The position numbers and the translations under genes are program-made. A stretch of 64,000 nt of DNA from Calditrichota bacterium (lineage in GTDB: Bacteria; Electryoneota; RPQS01): NCBI GenBank assembly GCA_020637395.1, contig JACJWA010000001.1, forward strand, positions 744,001 to 808,000. Reading direction: 5' to 3'. Shown piece by piece: positions 16,283 through 31,600 of this stretch. Below the pieces are notes generated by a model that saw nothing but the letters and a program-made list of their open reading frames with translations, searched no databases and was not told where the DNA came from. Positions within the stretch are counted from its first letter, which is position 1, and each line of letters begins with the position of its first letter.

Positions 16283-16311
16283 TTGACAAGTTGATTCCGA
16301 TTGACTATATT
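16283..16311 (+). promoter_or_regulatory. Sigma-70 promoter of the giant gene
   Basis: TTGACA (16283-16288), 17 bases, TATATT (16306-16311): the same form as the promoter at 12667. Expected start near 16318. Confidence 0.8.
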
Positions 16312-16665
16312 TGGGGAACTTTGACCAGTATAGAACTTTTTTGAACTTAGGTCTTAGCCCTTTTAGTAAGTACTTGATTTCCAGCATAACACTAACGCAA
16401 CCTGAAGCATCCTGCGGCAAAGACAAATTGCAGCGGCTCAGGGAGCTTGTGTTTTTTTCCTCAAGCTGGGTTGATAAAAAAAGCGGACGCGTTCATGCCA
16501 GACTCTAGCCTTTCTTCCGACTTGAACATGCAGTTCATTACATCGCAAGTTATCCACAGTGCCCACAGGGAGAACATGTCTTCCAGTGGGACTCCGGCGT
16601 ATGCGACCGCCGCTGACAACACCCCCCGGACAAAGAAGAATTCCCATATTCAGGAGAACCACAGA
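16312..16665 (+). promoter_or_regulatory. Long 5' leader of the giant gene
   Basis: About 350 bases between the predicted start and the ATG at 16666. It holds T7-8 tracts, a small hairpin AGCTTG/CAAGCT around a T-rich loop (16445-16468), and an exact TTATCCACA 9-mer at 16550. The last 219 bases are open in frame with the giant gene from ATG 16447, but the encoded 73 residues would precede the signal peptide and are not expected in a secreted protein. I could not match it to a known riboswitch. Confidence 0.45.
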
Positions 16666-19600
16666 ATGAGGTCCAAGACTCTTTTTGTGTGGCTGGCGAC
16701 CGCCCTGTCGGCCCTGATCGTGACGCTTCTGCCGCAGACGGCACAAGCGCAGATCAATGCGACCGAACCGGTCACCGTGATTTGTATCGAAGATTCCGCC
16801 GGACTGGTGCCCCCCAATGGCATCATTGACGAACTCGGCGACAGGCTGCGCATCACTGCGCGTGCGGCTTACCGTGCGCAGTATTGCGACTCTGTTGCGG
16901 TTGGTCTTGACACCGAACCGGATCTTGGTGTTCTGATTCCCGCTCTTAACCCGACAATCTCCGTGAACTGTCCCTCTGGACCCACGGATATTCTCTACGA
17001 GATGACTGAAACGGTCACTCCGAACTGGGGCCTTTCCGGTCCCACGCCGGACAGCTGTTTGGTTGTCGCGGTTTTGGAGTTCCATCCGGAAGGCGTGGAT
17101 GTCGCCGCTGGCGAGATGCTCGCTTTCGGTATCACCTGGCTGGGTTGGGACAATGCCCCGCCCCCGAACGGCACGACGGTCTGTGCGGACAATCCGTACA
17201 CCCTGATTGCCCCGTGCGATATTCGCTCGGGTTGCTCGTTTATTCAGTATATCGAGCATGGCGGTAACAAGTTCGACGGTATCGTCGCTATTCTGGACTC
17301 CGTCTGGCTGGATACCGGCTTTGCGCGCACCCTGGACAATGCCGACGGTGATACGCTGATCTGGAACGGCTCAGGTCTGACCTGTGATTCCGATGACGAC
17401 ACGCTGTATGCCGGCGACACCATCGAAGTCCAGCCGTGTTCGTACGAAAACGGTTTGGTCAATGCTTGTCACAATGACACCATTTGGCTGTACCGCTACG
17501 AATGGGATCCGGCCACTGAAACCTGGCCTGCCGACGCTGTGCTGGCGGACTCGTTCCCCTGCGTGCGTCCGGTGGATAACTCCCCGCCGACGCTGGATCA
17601 GGTCTGTATTGACTCGTGCGAGATCATTCAGCTGAACTATCTGGACAACGATTCCATCGCTGGCTGTGGCGACTTTTTCCGTATCTACCTGTCTACGCTG
17701 CAAAGCGGTTTCCAGACGAGCCCGAATCCTGCGGACAATTGCGACGGCGACAGTGTGTTTACCGACGTCTATGTTCCGGCGTGGCGCTGGGGTGGCGAAG
17801 ACTGTGATACAGTTTCGCAGAACTTCGACGTGTCGTGGATGGCTGTTGACCTGCGCGATATCGTCGGCGGCTTGGGTGAAGTCTGGCCGGTGAACGAAGA
17901 TTCTATTAACCAGTGCGTCCTGGATAGCGTTTGGGTTTCGAACCGCTTCGGTACGAGTCCGAATCCGGGTACGGCCAACGACCTGATGTGGATTGACATT
18001 CCCATTGATTCCATGCACTGGGATACGGTGGAAATGTGTATTCTGGAAGGTCTGCTTGCCGGCGACACGATCTACGTTTACTCTATTGACGATGCCGGTA
18101 ACCCGTCCAACCCGGTGCACTTCGGTGACTCGACCGGCGCTTTGACCGGTTGTGACGCCTGCTTGGACAATCAGCCGCCGGACCTGCCGGGTGGAGAAAT
18201 CTACTGGTCGTTCGATGGTGTTGACAATTTCTGTAACCAGCGCTTCTCGCCTCTGGATAGCGCGCTGGCCACGGCGTACACCAACCTGTCGCCGGACTCG
18301 ATTCGCTGGTACCTCGACGGTGTGGATACTGTCTATGATACGACCAACTACCTCGACGTTCTTCAGCGTGTCTATTTGATTGGTTTTGACGTCCGAGTGA
18401 TTCCGGATGATGATCCTGACACCCCATCGGGCGCGATCATTACCTCCTTGGACTACTTCCATCCGAAGGCCGTTCAGGATACGACCATTTGGACGTTCCG
18501 CACGGAGCCCGGGTTGGAAGAAACCGCTTGCTTCATTTGGTATGGTAAGGATGGTCCGGACTCTCTGGATCCCGATTTTGACAACCTCGTGGACTACTGC
18601 CCGTGGGGTATGCTGGTCGGTATCACGGAAGCCCGCTATATGGACGCCGGTGGTTGTAATGCCGTTCGCGGCTCCGACCATGATGGCAGCACGGATATTC
18701 TGGAAGGCTACACGCAGTTGAACAACCTCTATTCAGTGGTTGACTCCTGCTTCCCGACCACGACGATCGCGTTGGACCTTGACACCCTCAATGGTCCCGC
18801 CCTTCAGTATGGTCCGGATTATCCGCCTGCTTCGATTGTGAATCCCTACCTGTGGGTCAACGGCGACGATCTGCCCTGGTTGCAGTTCAAGGCTCGCCGC
18901 TACTATACTCAGGGTCTGCTTGACGCCTGTCTCGCTGAGCAGCTTTGCTACACGGTTCGTTTGGACACTGTCTATACACAGGGTGTGTGGCCGCTGACCG
19001 GTGACTCGATCTACTATGATCACACCAACCCGACGTTCGGCAGCGAGACTCGCAGTTGCGAGCCGCTGACGTTCTTCTTCAATGACATCAATACGGATAC
19101 GATCACGTTCGAGTGGGGCATGGAAGTTCCGGGCGGCGGCGATCTGCCGGACGGTCTGTACTGTCTGACGCTTGAGCTGCAGGACAATGCCGGTAACGTG
19201 TACAACGGCGACCAGATGTGCATCTGGAAGAACGGCCTTGGACCGGCGATTGACTCCGTGAATGTCGTGAACGAAGTGGACGTCTGCACGCAGAACTTCT
19301 TCGCAGGTGAATCGCTGTGCGTCTATTTGCGCACCGACACCAGCGCGGCGTTCGCAATGTTCGACTTCTCGTGCATCCTTAATATAGATGTCGTCTCTCC
19401 GGATTACGATACGATCTGGGTGAATACCCCGTACGCAACGGACGGCGCCACCTATAAGGTCTGGAAGGCTTGTTTGTATGTTGACCTGGCCATGGTGGAC
19501 ACGGCTGATGTCAGCAACGACGACTACCAGATTGATGACTACGAAGCCGACTGTGAAAATGCCGGCACCTACGGAATCATTCGCGCCATCGCATTTGACT

Positions 19601-22600
19601 CGGACAGCAACAGCACCGAAGCGGATGACGCCACTCCGACCTGCAACAACATCGCAATCCTCGGCGAAAGCCGCTGTCCGCGCATTGTTGGTCCGATCAA
19701 CTTCTACTTCTATGATCCGGACAGTGCGGTGACGGATGTTCCGTTTGCGGACTTCAATATCTTCGGCGCGGATGAAGACGGCTACTGGGATGCTTTCTCG
19801 CCCGGTTCCGTGGACTCGAACGGTGCCTATGATGCTATCGTCAACCCGGCGCATGACCAGGTTCATGACTCGATCTTTGTCAGCTTCTATATTGATACGC
19901 TGTCCATTGATCAGCCGGACAACTTCGGACCTCCGTTTGCCGATGACGTCTATCATGACACCTTGGTGATCGAATTCCGCAATCCGACGATCCTGCCGGG
20001 TGACACGGAGCCGCGCTACCGCCGCGTGTACAAGCCGCTCTTCAAGACGACTTGTGACGATCTGGATGGCAGCCCCGGTTGTGAAGATCCCCCGAACAAC
20101 ACGATTTACGACGTTCGCCTCGAGAACGAAAACGATGCCTCGACGACGGACGCTTTGGTCGAAATACGCTATATGTGGAATGGAACGTGGTTCATCAATG
20201 CCGGAACGGACAGCCAGATGCTGGTGCCGATTACCGGTCAGGACACGGTCATTGTTTCCGCATGGACGATTGACGGCGACTCGGTTGTTGACTCCATCAG
20301 CGTGGACACGCTGGTTCACCTGACGTGCGATACGACGTACGCCTGGCTGGATGTGGACAACGATAATCCGGAATACCTTGAGTGGACCGGCATTCCCGCC
20401 GGAACACGCGATCCCGCGACGCACAGCACCGCCACCGTTAATAATGATGGCTGGGATGGTGACTGCGGCTTCCGTTACGCTGAGGGTGACACCTTCCAGA
20501 TCACGGTGCGCGTGGATGAACAAGTCCACTTTGACCCGGCAGCCTATCCGAATACCGACGGTTCCGCGTACGGCGGCGGCGGTGTGGGTGATTGGGTTGA
20601 GACGGGCAACTGGCAGATCTCGCTCGTCGACAGCACGGCAGGTCTGTTGATTGACAACGGCGCGGCTCCCGGCACCTATATCCAAGTCGAGCTCGTCTCG
20701 GTGGATCCGGAAAGCCTTGCCAACAATGAATGGGAATACACGCTGACCGGCCGCATCTATAATATGCCGGTGGACACCTTCATCTATAATGCGTGCTTCG
20801 TGATTCGCGGCGCGTGGGATCAGGGTGGTAACCCGGGCCGTTATAACGAGCCGACCTTCAGTGACGCATTTGAAGAAGACAGCTTCGAAGATACCACCTT
20901 CTGTGTCCACCTGATTCCGTGCGACCACTTCGTGGGTTGTCCGGACGTCTATGGTCCGGACATGATCATGGGTTGGATCGCACCGGAGGACACCAACATC
21001 ACGGTTTGTGCCACGATCATTGAGACGTGCGAACTGACCCTGTGCGGTGACACGACCCGTGCCGATTCCGTCCGCGTGATAGAAGGTGACTTCCAGCGCA
21101 TCACGGATGATCCGAATCCGTGGATTCTGCCGGACAGCGTCGGTGACTGGTTTGTCCAGTTGAATGACGCCGGTGACAGTCTGGGTTGGGCCCGTATGTA
21201 CTACTGGTGGCTGCGCGCCGACTCGTCGGATCTCGCGACCATCTGGTGCGACGGTGACTACCTCGACTTCGAGATTCGTTTCGTGACCTGGGAAAATGTG
21301 GCTGACTCGATGACCTTCGACAGCTGTGTTCAGGTTGACGTGAACGAGCCGCGTTGGGTCAATTGGACGATCCAAGATTCTCTTGGTAATACCCTTGATG
21401 CAATCAATTCCGTGCACCCGTGCTTCGACCCCGATCAGCCTTTGGTCTTGGAAGGCGAGTTGAATGACAACGGCATTGATTGTATTGACGGCGACGGTGT
21501 CGGTATTGACTTGTCCATGATCTGGGCAGACCTCTCGGTCCTTACCGGTATCGCCGCAAATGACAGTGTGGCTCCGGATTCGATCTACTATGACACGACG
21601 CAAAGTACTGCTTACTGTTATTGGAACATCGTTCTGGATTCAACGTTCTTCTGTATTAATTCGCTCGAGCCGTACTTCCGCTTCCATGCGGGTCACGACT
21701 CAGTTGGTCACCACGACCGCGAATTGTACCTGCAGGACACGCTGAATGTATGTGCCGACTGCGTGCCGCCGTACGTGTTCAATGCGAACGTGTATTGCGA
21801 GTGCGACTCGGTTCTGCAGTTCTTTGATTCTGGATTTGAAGTCGGCGCGCAAGGCCCGCTGAACTACGTCTCGACCGGCTCCAATGTGCATCTTGCCATT
21901 TGTGCCGCCGACGTGGATGGTGACTCGAGTCTCGGTATGGCGTTTGACATGATCTGGGTTGACCTGTCAACTCTTGATACGGCACTCAGCTGGACGCAGC
22001 AGACTTGTTCGCTGACGCCTGAGACGGCAAGCGGTGACACGGTTTGCGCACTGTTTGGAGACCATGACTGCCCGTCCATCAATCCCCTTTGTTCGACTGG
22101 TTCCATCGAGCTGAACTACGTCTATAACAATGGCGACACGATTTGGGTGAATGTCGCCCTGTCGGACAGCGCTGGTAACATTGATACCGTTCTCTATGCA
22201 GTCGGTATCTACGACTCGCTGCCGCCGATTGTGGACTTCATTTACACGATTGGTGATGACTCGATCCGCGGCTACATTTCGCCGGACGATCAGCACATCC
22301 ATGTGTATGCCGACATCAACGGCTATGCTGCCGACCTCGTCAGCGCGCCGGAAAATGTCTGGGCGGACTTCTCGCAGTTCCAGTGCGACTCCGCGATGCG
22401 TGCGGCTTACGACACGGTCTATGCCAACTACATCGAGCACATCGGTGGTGACAACTACCGCGCTTGGTGGGGCTGGTACCCGGGTTCGTGGGTTGGCAAT
22501 CCGCTGGACATCAATTATCTGGTGCCGGGTGATACCACCTCGCTGCCGTGGGATACGCTGTCTGCATGCGCGGATTGCTCGACCTGGTTCGTCGGTGCCG

Positions 22601-25600
22601 AAGGCTGGTACGATTCGATCTTCGTGTACGTGACGGACGCGGCCTGCAACATGGGTGAGCATTTCAATATCTTTGAAATCTCCGGTTGCGATTCGACGAC
22701 TCCTGGTCTGGACAGTGTCTGGGTCTGGGGTAATAACTGCGAAGTCGGCTGGATTTCCTCGACGCCTTTGGACAGCGGTCACATCGAAGTCTGGGCGTGG
22801 ATGGATACGACCTTTGACGCTCTTGAAGACACGATTACGATTGACTCGCTGCAAGCGCAGCTGACCGGGCTCTCCTCGACCCGCTATAGCTGGACCGAGT
22901 GGACGGTGCCGGACTTCTTCGGAGGCTGGCCGGTGTACGGTGTGCTGCCGGAAGCTGATTCGACGGCTTGGGACACGATGACGGTTGACGGACGCGTCCG
23001 CTTGATCGGCAAGTGGTTCTGGCTGACGGCTGATGGCTTGGGCGATTGCGAAACGATTGAAGTGGCAGTGAAGTCTATTCGCCAGACCGGTCTGGGCGGC
23101 TCGCACGGCTACTATATGGATGTCGAGTACGGAACGGCTCGTGTGGACACGACCCGTCCGGTGATCTACGACATGCGTGTTCACAGCTCGACGACTTCGA
23201 TTGCCGAGACCACGTGGGTCACGCCGAACTATCCGCTTTATGTTGACTTCTGGGCCTATGACACCAGCTGCGATCCGGAAGAAACCGATCATATCGGCTT
23301 CGACCTGACGCATGATGAAGGCGGCCCCGGACCGTATATCTCGTTCCTCTGTGGCGGCATCTTGGATTCGCTGTGGACGTGGGATACCACGGCCTTTGAA
23401 GTGACCTGGTATAGTGGTTGGGATACGTTGACCGATCCGGCTCCGGCCGATCCGGACATCGCGGCCCACGCCGACTCGATCTGCATCCGCTTCACGGGTA
23501 CGCCGATCTATGACGACTCTTGTAACGTGATTGACCTCGATAACCTCGACGGTTGCGTCACGGCTTACATCGAAGACTGTCTGTCGAACCCGGCCATCCC
23601 GGTCGAGAAGACTGTTACCACGGATGATCGCCCGCCGATGTACGTGAACAGCGTGCCGTGGGGTGACTTCACCTTTGTGACCGGCTTCCCGGGTGACCCG
23701 GATTCGGTGGGTATTGACTCGGTCTTGGTTCTGCAGAATTCGAACTACGGTCTGGATTGGGACAGCACGATGTACGTGTATGTCATCGTAGACAACGCTC
23801 CGGGCGACACGCTGTTGTCGTGGGAGAAGACCTACATTGACTTCTCGGGCTTCATGCTGGATCCGCTGCAGTACCCGGATTCGATCTACTACAATATTGA
23901 CGGCAACCACCGCGACTCGATCCTGTGGGTGGTTCCGCTGTATGATGGCGGCGGCCCGCTGTTCGACGTGAACGTCCTGTCGAACCGCTACTGGTATCCG
24001 TTGTTCTTGAGCGACTCGCTGTGCAACCGTTCGACATTCTTCTGTGTTGACCTTGACAGCGCCGTTTCACTGACGATTCAGAACTGGAACTCGCCGGATC
24101 CCGGCATGATCCTGCTCTGCGATTCGAACACGGTCGCCTGCTCCGACACCGACTATGTTGACATGTACAACATGGCTCTGTGGAACGACGAAAAGGTCTC
24201 GCCAGACAACACGCACGAAAACCTGTACAAGATCTGGGTGGACGGCGGAAGTCAGTGGCGCTGGTTCTCGCATGAAGAAGAGAACACGACCCGCTTCTTC
24301 CTCTTTGTTCAGGATAGCGTTCTGCAGTGTGACGGTATTGACAACGATGCCGACGGCCTGTACGATGAAATCGGCGAAGGTGTGGACTTCTACACCGCCG
24401 ACCTGCGCATCAATGAGCTGCCGCAAGTCGCGCATGTTGACTCGATGAATGTGGACGGCGTTTGGATTGATTACCTCTGGTACGCCGCGAACTTCAGCGA
24501 GAAGCAGTATGACGTTTACCTGTACATCAGCGACATCTACGGTCACCGCGATTCGTTGAGCTGTGGCGGCTTCGATCAGGCGCTGACGTTCTGGGAAGAC
24601 GAAACCTGCCCGTACGGTTTCTACTTGAACTTCTGGAACAACGGCGAGACGGTTCAGATTCGCAAGAACCTGAGCTTCGTGAATGACATTACGCTTACCG
24701 ACCTGACCGCTGACGACAGTCTGTATGTCTTTACGAACTTCGACTCCGTACAGATCTGGGCGTACGATCCTCCGATCTTCGATGAGAACTATCCGGAACC
24801 GTACACGGACTTTGGCTCGGGTCTTGACTTGAGCCCGGACAACTCGGTGGACAGCACGACGTGGAACGGTACCGCTTCCTCGACGATCGAAATCCTCGAT
24901 CCGACGAATACGGTGGTGGCTTCCTTCTACCAGACGTTCTATGACGACACGCTGTACTACGAAGAAGGTCCGTTGACTCTGTCCGATACGACCGAGACTC
25001 TGGCCGGCCTGTCTGATGGTTACTACACGATCCGCATCACGACCCTTGACCGCGTGGGTAACTCCTGCGACTACGAATGGTCGTTCATCCTGGATCGTGA
25101 GTGCCCGGAAATTAACGAAGCTTACGCCTCGCGTCCGGGTCTGAATACCCCGGTCACCGATCTGATGGCTTCGTGGGATTACGTCGAACTGTATGCCCAT
25201 ATCGCCGACTCTCTGGATGGTGTGGACAGCGTTGTGTTCGAATACGCGTTTGACGCAAACCGTGACGGCAACGTTGACGCCTACAGCTACTGGCAGAACG
25301 TCAACCTGCTGACCGACGAAGGTCAGGCTTGGGATACCGAGTATCCGTTCAATGCCTATTGGAACATCCGCAACCTGCCCTGGTCGTCCGAGGATACGCT
25401 CGGCCTGCCGCCGGTGAATCCGGATGGTTCCTGCACGAATACCTACTTTGTGCGCGTTAAGGCGTTTGATATCTATGGCCATGAGTGCCGCGATACGTTC
25501 GCGGTCAACATTACGGACGATATCGCTCCGTTGGCCTTTGTGTACTTCTTTGACGACTATCCGGTCTACTATGGTCCGGACGGCCCGCAGGGATCGTTGG

Positions 25601-28600
25601 TGACGTGCTTCAATCCGAACACGATGACTGACTCCTTGCTGTACGTCTGCGCTGAAGACTGGGTTGACCCGGATCTCTTCTACGATCCGCTGCCTGGTGA
25701 CACCTTCACCTATGACGATGTCTGGTTCGACCTCTATCAGGGTGTGTTCCAGTACAAGTTCTTCGATGCGCCTGGCGATGTCATCCCCGGCAACGAAGAT
25801 CCGAACGTGGGTTGGGTGAACCTGCCCAGTGGTACGAACGGTGATGTGCAAGACACCATTGTTGCACGTAATCATGCGTACGAAGACTTCTGTATCAATT
25901 GGAACGTCGCTCATTTGGCGAGCGGTCAGTACAATCTGCGTATGGTCGGTATTGACGTCTGCGGCAACTACGACTACCTGAATACTCCGGTCGTCACGTT
26001 CCGCGTCGAGTGTGATACGACCGCGCCGATGGCTCTGGTCTGCTTCCCGGATGAAGACATGTGCGTGACCAACGAACGTTGTGACGGCGAAGAGTGGGTG
26101 CCTGTCCAGGCGACCGCCCCGCTGTTCACCGACGTTGATTCGATCGCGTTCTTCTTTGTTGACTCGCTTTCGATTCCGGGTCTGGGTATCCACACCTTCA
26201 TCGGTGGCACGACAAGCCCCGACTCGATTCACGCCGGTTTGGCTTACTTCACAAGCACGGGCTGGAATACGAACAATCTGCTGTCCGGCTACTACTGGCT
26301 GTACGCGGTTGCGTATGACACCAATGCTCTGTTCGATACCGACCCGCTCTGGACGCGCGTCTTCGTGGACAACACGATGCCGCAGGTCACGGAATGCTGG
26401 GTGGGTAACGCTTTTGGCAATGAGTTCGAGATTCTCCAGACGACCAACGAAGGTAATACCTTCTCGCTCCGTGCCAATGCCGTGGACAATGTCGGCCTTG
26501 CGCAGGACTGCGGTATTACCGGTGTCCAGTTCCAGATTCTTGACCGCTTCGGCAACTGGCGTGATCTGGACAACACCCTTGATGGTTCGTCCGAGGTTTG
26601 GGGAGCCTACGTCTATGTAAGCGACGCAGATGGTTTCGTTACGAATCCGAATGTCGCCGGCTTCTACGAAATTGACGTGGCCTTCTATGACTTCGGTAAT
26701 AGCCCGCTGGATTCCGTCCGCTTCCGTGCCTACGCCGTTGACGACGTGGAGTGGGGCGACAACAATATCCAGGGTGACTACAACCGCGATTGTAACCTCG
26801 ACCGTGACCTCGAATGCGGTACCGAAATCTGCTGCATGGCGATCGAGATCCGCGACCGCATCCCGGCCGGAACCAACCTGTGGTGCTACAACCATGGCTG
26901 GTACTCGTGGGGTGTCCCGCAGTTCACGGAGCCGTCCACGCAGATCTTCGACGGCGACAAGTTCTCGACGTGCAATTACCAGAACCCGATTGACACTCTG
27001 ATGTTGGTTGCCAATGTCTGGGATCAGGTTGAAGATGAATGGTTGATGTACTTCAAGTACTGGCGTGCCGACGGTACGTCCGACACCTTTGACGTTCCGA
27101 ACGACTACTCGCTGAACCCGGCCCTGCCGCGCAACGCGGATAGTGCCATCGTTCTGCAGAGCACATATGATACGGTCAGCGTGGTTTGGACGGGCGCCCG
27201 CGCCTGGCTGGATAGCGCCGACGCCGCCGACGGTCTGGTTTACTCGCGTTGGGACTTTGTGGCCTACGTTGAGGATGTGACCGGAAACGTCGAAGATTGG
27301 CAGAACCAGAACAGCTGCTACATCTACACCTTCTGCCCGCCGAATACGCCGATTACGGATGTTAGCTACGTCACCAACGACGTGCAGAATCCGGAAAATC
27401 GTATCCGTGTTACGGAAGAAGTTGCGTGGCAAGATGCTCTGACTGACACCATCGAAGTCCTGTACAACCGCACCACCGATCCGGGTTCGAATGATCCGGA
27501 AGCCCTGGTCCAGTTCTATGTGGATGCCGATGCTATCCGTAACTGCCATGGTGACTCCGTCCAGGTGTTCAATATCGAACTCTGGATGATGTCTGAGAAC
27601 GGAGATTCCGAGCGTGTCTGCGACAGCGGTCCGCTGGAAGTCTTTGATAACTTCTATCAGTTCCGCGCGTGGGATCAGTTCCCGCCGGATGCTGGTACCG
27701 ATCAGTATGAATTCGGTGTGTACTTCGACAACCGCTATGACCCGGGTACGTATAACTTCTCGGCCACAGTGAATTACGTTGTGTACGCGCCGTTCGCCTA
27801 CGACACGCTGAATGAAGGCGACACCGACTGCGATGGATTTGTTGAAGAGTCCGATTGGACGAAGCTCGACCTCGTGGTTCGTATTGTTAATGTGAATGAG
27901 CCGCAGGTTGTGTACTGCTACCCGCCGTACGCCGATGTCTGTGGTGCTCACAACACGGTGCCGCTGTCGGCCAATGATGTCAGTGATCCGGATTACTTCA
28001 CCGGTGACATTGACACGGTCTGGTTCCAGCGTTACGATGGTACCTCTTGGGTGCCTGTGATTGACCAGGCGACTGGTGTGTCGTACGACGTCACGCCGGG
28101 TTCGGGCAGTGTGATCTTCCAGTTCGACGAGAAGGAACTGCCCGGTATGGCTGGTTGGTACTACGACAAGTCTGAAGCAAACGACGGACAGATCTACGCC
28201 TGGTACGCCGACCGCGATCTGTTCCCGGATGTCGCAATCTACGTCTGGGAATACGACCAGTTCTATCCGATGAGCGAGTACGCACCGGGCTTCTGGCAGA
28301 CCTCGGTCTACTTCTCCGGTGTTGAAGATCTGTGCTTCAACTACTCGATCGTGATTGACGCCAACGACAACAATATCTGGGAATCTCCGGAAGTTGACCG
28401 TTGGATTGACGATCCGCGCAACCTTGACTGGGAAGATCAGGACCCGATCGCGTATGATCGCTGCTCGGACGACCAGATTGATACGTACGACGGTGCGGAC
28501 GCCGCCTACTCGACGATGTGTATCTGTGAATACTGGGTGAACTTCGACAGCCGTCTGGTTGGCGATGGACATCACGAGTTCCGTACGGTCGTCGGCTGGC

Positions 28601-31600
28601 ACGATCCGATTGCCTACCACGTGATTGAAAACCCGGCACCTGGCGACTCGCTCCACATCTTCTTTGTGGATAACGATGAGCCGGTGGCGACGCACGACAT
28701 CGAGTCGGAAGACTTCTGGCTGAACGGTGGCCGCTGCGACGATCCGTGGGGCACGAACTTCGTGACCGACATTCAGCCGGTGGATGGCAACTACAACCTC
28801 GTGGTTGAAGACATCTGCGCGGTGATCTACCAAGTCTCGTTGACCAACAATCCGTTCGTGGATTCGAGCTGGGTCAACGTGGATACGATCTTCTCTAACG
28901 ACGATATGGGTTGGACCGAAGCGTGGCCGGGAGTCTGGACCGCTTACAACCCGCTCGAAGACAATATTGACAACGACGGCGACGGTTTGGTTGACGAAAC
29001 CTACGACGTCCAGGCCGGCGACGGAATCGGTGAAGAGAACACGACGTTCTGGAGCCGTTCCATCGTGGTTGACCACTGCGGTAACACCTTCTGCACTGCG
29101 GCTGAAAGCCTCTATGTGGATGTCAGCGAGCCGCGCGCGTGCATCACGCTCGTCGGCGATGTTGAGCCGGGTGTCAACGGTAACGACGTGGTGGTGGTCC
29201 CGGGCAACCGTGACCTGACCATCGTTGCGACGAACCAGGACTATGCTGGCTTCGATCCGGCCATCCTCGGTGTCTTCCAGTATCGTACGCTGAACCCGAT
29301 CGGCGCGTGGACCAACATCCAGGCCGATACGGCAAGCAACGATACGATGCGTCACCTGGGTGAAACGATCACCGCGACGTGGGATCTGCTCAGCTACTTC
29401 CAGGAAACCGGAAACGATCCGGAAGGCTGGTACCAGTTGCGTGTGATCGCCATTGACACGGTGAACAACACCGATCTGTGTGACAATGACGTTTGCTACG
29501 TTACGATCCGCCTGAATGATATTCAGCCGGCAGCCCGCATTGACATCTACCAGGTGGTGAGCTCGAACGATGAAGTCGGTGCGTCCTGCACCGTGGATTC
29601 GGCCTGCTACATCCACGCCGGTGATCCGTACTGTATCCAGGCCATCTTCGCCCCGACCAATATTGACACCGGTCTGGCGTCCTTGACCTTCCAGTACGCT
29701 GAAGTCAACGAAGGCGTTGCCAGCAACTGGCGGAACATCGAAACCATTTGGGATCCGATTAACAACGGTCTGAACGGTGACACCACCGAGTGCGTGTGGT
29801 TCCAGCCGCAGCCGGAAGATGTCGGTGATCAGGAAATCTTCTACCTGCGTGTGGTCGTCGAAGACTACAACGGTAACGACACGTCAGACGTCAAGGTCCT
29901 GTACGTTGACGCGCTGCCGCCGACCGGTACGGGCGAAGCCCAGAACACGGTGCCTGTCGAAACCGCATGCGGTGACCGTTGCCGCTTTGACATCACCCCG
30001 GGCCAGGCGATCATTTGGATGACCTTCGATCCGGATCAGCTGTCCGGCGAGTTCAACGAAGACGAAGTTTGGCTGGTCGGTTCCCGTGATGACGGACTGT
30101 ATGAGTTCAACTTTGGTGCAATGACCCGTGGCGACGATGACGAGTGGTACTTCAACTTCGGTGGTGACCTGTGTGACTACTGGGCTGAACACCTCGGTGA
30201 CGACGGCGGTCTGGACTATGGTTGCTGGAACTTCTATGTGAACTTCACCGACTGCCAGGGTAACCCAGGCACGGTCGAAGTGACCACATCCTGCGGTGAA
30301 GGCGACCCGACCAACCTGGTCTGCATTGACTGCTACCCGGCCGTTCCGGAGCATACCGATATCGTCGGTCTGGACTACACTGGCTACGACTGTGTGGATC
30401 AAACGACTGCCAACTTGAACGATGAAGTTCTTGACGGCACGACCGAGATCGGCGGCGACCAGTCTGTCCGTGTCTATGGTGTCATTCCGGATTACGAGCA
30501 AGACATCCACTACATGGTACTGTATGTTGAAAGCGCGGACGCCGGTGTTTCCGAAACCGCGGTGGATACTTTCTGGTGGAACCCGACGTTCTCGTCGCAT
30601 GACTATCCGAATTGGTACATCTACTGGTCGCTGGACGATACGACCGATCTGGGTGCTGCGAAGTACCCGAGCGGCTACTACCGTGTCTGGGCCCGTGCGC
30701 ACGACGCGATCTGCCAGATCGAGCCGTTGGAAATGCTTGATCAGTTCTGGGTCCATGTGGACAACAGCGAACCTGTTGGCGACATTACCCAGGTGAATGG
30801 TGAGCCTGTTCAGGGCGACGAAGGCTTCGTGTACGAAATCTTCGCGGGTGACGACGATCCGGCGACCCTGTGGGTTGATTGGACCGACGGCCTGTCGCCT
30901 GACGACTCGACTCAAACGAATAATATCGTCCAGGTCTGGTGCAAGAATATCTGGCACCCGAACCAGGCCGATGCATGGACGCTGTGCGGCTTTATCCCGA
31001 GCCCGTGCAACCCGCACTATGTCGAACTGGATCTGACCGGTATCACCTGTGGCGACTCGCTGCATGTCCTGCCGATCGTTCAGGATCGCTGGGGTAACGG
31101 TGACCTCGACATCGAACGCGTAATGGAAGCGTTTGACGCGGGTCATGCCGTCAGCATCTATATCTACGATACGACCCCGCCGTCCTCGATGCTGTGGTCA
31201 GTTGGTCTGACCGAGCAGCCGTGGTGCGACGATGAAGAACGTGAGCAAGGTGTGGATGGTCTGTGGATCGTTGATCAGCAGACGCACACCGTGAGCGTGG
31301 GTGCCTTGGGCGAAGCTCATGACATCTGGCTGCACGCCTTCACGACCATTGGCGACGACTGGCCGACCCAGAGCGGCGACGTTCAGCGTGTGTACTTCGA
31401 GTACAGCCTTGACGGCACCACTTGGTTTGAAATCGGCGTGGACGAGACGGATGAGACTCCGTGCCCGTGGAGCGGCAACGAGCCGACCCCGTGGTGGAGC
31501 GGAATGGATCACGATGTCTTCTGGACAGTGGTATGGGATGTCTCCGGTTTGGCCGGCGACGTCATGGTCCGCAGCTGGGCCGAGGATGAGTGCGGCAACG

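Noticed and set aside
16047..16289. Minus-strand frame of 80 codons between speB and the giant gene
   Set aside because: It overlaps the speB 3' end, has no ribosome site and resembles nothing I know.
16318..16500. Possible cyclic-di-GMP or other riboswitch in the giant-gene leader
   Set aside because: I looked for the GEMM core and other known conserved blocks and could not align them.
16447..16665. N-terminal extension of the giant protein from ATG 16447
   Set aside because: It would bury the signal peptide 73 residues inside the protein. ATG 16666 has AGGAG at good spacing and begins a typical signal peptide.
24067..29616. Minus-strand open frame of 1,849 codons inside the giant gene, with others at 18733-21603 and 33127-36702
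   Set aside because: These frames are in register with the sense codons and are open only because TTA, CTA and TCA are avoided. Their translations have no domain character, while the sense frame has a signal peptide, repeats and a sorting domain.
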